Both the position numbers and the translations under genes were made by a program. The notes beneath the pieces are model-generated. The model saw nothing but the letters and a program-made list of their open reading frames with translations. It was not told the origin of the DNA and ran no database searches. From CAZXVW01 sp964644025 (GTDB lineage: Bacteria; Acidobacteriota; Terriglobia; Bryobacterales; Bryobacteraceae), in assembly GCA_964644025.1 (NCBI GenBank), contig CAZXVW010000242.1, forward strand, positions 1-5,796: DNA of 5,796 nt, given 5' to 3'. Positions 4,500-5,796 of this stretch are shown here, piece by piece. The first letter of the stretch is position 1; every line of letters begins with the position of its first letter.

Positions 4500-5796
4500 T
4501 GCTGAGCACCACTTCCCAGAGGAACTCAGCGGGATCCGTGTGGGTCACCTCGCTGATGCGTGGCCACGGTTCGGCCGGGCCCGCGGCGGTGGCTCGCTTG
4601 CGGGAGGTACCGTAGCAGACGAGCACATTGCCCGTTTTCGGCAGCCACTGGACGCTACCCATGGCGTAAGTAGTCACCGAGTTCTCACCCGGCCCCTCCG
4701 AGGCCCACACCTGCCGCACCGTGCCGTTGTTCTCGTCGATTGCGAACTCGGCGGCCCGGCTGTAGCTGTCGGCGATCGGGACCAGGGGTTTGAAAGGCCG
4801 TCCCATCCAGATCCCGTTATTGAACACCATGAGGGTTCCCGCGGGAGTAAGGATGGGGCAGTGCTGGTACCAGGGCCAGTCGATCGCGCCTTCGGGCTTG
4901 AGAAGCAAGGGCCGGAATTTCTCGGGCCAGCCAGTAGGCTCGGAGAAGATCCAGCGAATCTTGCCGGTCCGATGGTCCAATTTCAACACAGCGCTTAACT
5001 TCCGCAGGTTCACTAGCACGGAATCATCGCGCTGGTCATAGAAAAGCCCATTTCCGTGAGTCCAGTCGAGGGTGCTGGGGAAGCCGCGCACCACCCAGTA
5101 GTTGTTCGTCGTCTGGTGGCCGATAAAGAACGGGTCCAAGTGCTCGAAAGTGTTCCAGCGCCAGACGACCTTGCCCTGACGAGTGAACTCGACGATTTCG
5201 TCGCCCATTACTTTCTGGGTCTTCCGGGGGGCGTTCGGATCGGTGTCGCTGGTGTAGTAGCCGTCGATTTGCCGGAGTTCGCTGCCCAGCACGAGCAGGT
5301 TTCCCGAAGGCAGTTCCTCGATGGCGTGGTGGAACGTCAAGGTATCGACGGGGATCGCCTCCGCCGCGCCTTGCGGCCGCCGGGCTGCGTACCATTCGGC
5401 GACGACGTTGCCGAGCATGTCGACCTCGACGGCGCGGGAATCGTGGGTCAGGTAGACGATGTGTCCGTTGCGCAAAGGCTCGAAGTCACTAATCCGCGCA
5501 TCTGTCCGGTAGTACCAGGGAACCTCACCTTCAGCGTCAAGTCCCAGGAGAAGTCCGTAGCTTTGGCTGAAAGCGGCGTTGGTCTGCCGGCGGCCGATCT
5601 GGCCGGCCTGCCCGCCGGAAGCGGGGGGACGGCGCGCGCGGTTCCGCCGCACGCTCACAATTATGACACCGGGTTCCGACTGTTCCGGTTTGCTCCGGAT
5701 GGTGCGGATGGGTGGAAATTCCGCCGGATCGGAGGGCAGCGGCGGCGTGGTGAATTCCAGCGTTTTCGGCGCCTGGGTCACCTCACCGGCCGCGTT
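4429..5796 (-). CDS. Arylsulfotransferase-like (ASST) protein, N-terminus outside the window
   Basis: Proteins of the ASST family (PF05935) move sulfate from a phenyl sulfate donor to another phenol without PAPS and are usually exported. The 455 visible residues open with the end of an N-terminal beta-sandwich (FTTPPLPSDPAEFPPI, at about 15-30), then an unusual Arg/Gly/Ala-rich linker (about 50-72), then a propeller with repeated Gly-Asn and Trp turns (LRNGHIVYL, LPSGNLLVLG, KVVWRWN, TPAGTLMVFNNG). The catalytic set is visible: HH156-157, H247 (DWTHGNG), R265 (VNLR) and H312 (WYQHCPIL). H247 and R265 are 18 apart, as are H356 and R374 of E. coli AssT; H312 fits the sulfated His436. The end FGAELVPGL resembles the normal YRAERVP-type family ending, so the C-terminus seems complete at the TGA (4429-4431). 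The GTG at 5779-5781 is probably internal, because the frame stays open and in-family to the window edge; a signal peptide should lie beyond it. Substrate unknown. Confidence 0.86.
   Translation of the reverse strand, partial: NAAGEVTQAPKTLEFTTPPLPSDPAEFPPIRTIRSKPEQSEPGVIIVSVRRNRARRPPASGGQAGQIGRRQTNAAFSQSYGLLLGLDAEGEVPWYYRTDARISDFEPLRNGHIVYLTHDSRAVEVDMLGNVVAEWYAARRPQGAAEAIPVDTLTFHHAIEELPSGNLLVLGSELRQIDGYYTSDTDPNAPRKTQKVMGDEIVEFTRQGKVVWRWNTFEHLDPFFIGHQTTNNYWVVRGFPSTLDWTHGNGLFYDQRDDSVLVNLRKLSAVLKLDHRTGKIRWIFSEPTGWPEKFRPLLLKPEGAIDWPWYQHCPILTPAGTLMVFNNGIWMGRPFKPLVPIADSYSRAAEFAIDENNGTVRQVWASEGPGENSVTTYAMGSVQWLPKTGNVLVCYGTSRKRATAAGPAEPWPRISEVTHTDPAEFLWEVVLSSESPQQSVAFTTFGAELVPGLTW

Noticed and set aside
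4381..4998. 205-codon plus-strand open frame opposite the ASST gene
   Set aside because: It has atypical composition and no motif, and lies wholly antisense to a clear ASST propeller apart from its first 48 bases.
5779..5781. GTG as the true start of the ASST gene
   Set aside because: The frame continues upstream without a stop to the window edge. The family has a longer N-terminal beta-sandwich and an export signal, and none is seen after this GTG.
1..5796. CRISPR array, tRNA/rRNA, insertion sequence, phage or defence genes
   Set aside because: No regularly spaced repeats, cloverleaf arms, transposase motifs or known defence domains could be found on either strand.

Overview
The window looks like chromosomal DNA of an Acidobacteriota bacterium, plausibly of the Solibacter/Bryobacterales type. 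The grounds are: GC-rich sequence (roughly 60 % by eye), a very large Oar-like TonB-dependent receptor with an N-terminal carboxypeptidase-regulatory-like domain and no SusD partner, and neighbouring arylsulfotransferase-like and DUF3604-like genes. The taxonomic guess rests on family resemblance only; no marker gene is present.

Layout, left to right. Bases 2-121 carry the last 39 codons of an unrecognised plus-strand gene. It converges on a minus-strand gene, and a strong hairpin terminator lies between them (127-172). Bases 198-3455 (minus) encode a complete 1085-residue Oar-like outer-membrane receptor. Its ribosome-binding site lies inside a perfect 10-bp tandem duplication (3457-3476), and a sigma70-like promoter lies further upstream (3598-3629). 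The gap 3456-3794 holds this promoter, a leader of about 135 nt and several GC-rich dyads. Bases 3795 to about 4364 (minus) encode only the C-terminal third of a DUF3604 protein, in an open frame that runs back to 4499. Bases 4429-5796 (minus) encode an arylsulfotransferase-like (ASST) beta-propeller protein whose N-terminus lies beyond the right edge.

The three right-hand genes share one strand. Transcription would run ASST -> DUF3604 remnant -> gap with its own promoter -> receptor -> terminator. The ASST protein keeps the His/His/Arg/His set expected for PAPS-independent sulfate transfer. The receptor would import an unknown large or scarce substrate. A shared role, such as handling sulfated aromatic or other organic compounds, is only a hypothesis from adjacency.

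The most unusual points are the abrupt ASST/DUF3604 junction, where the DUF3604 protein lacks its N-terminal two thirds and has no convincing start; the duplicated Shine-Dalgarno unit; and the overlapping, mutually exclusive hairpins at the DUF3604 stop codon. I see no CRISPR array, tRNA, rRNA, insertion sequence or recognisable defence system. I did not find a convincing new multi-gene system.
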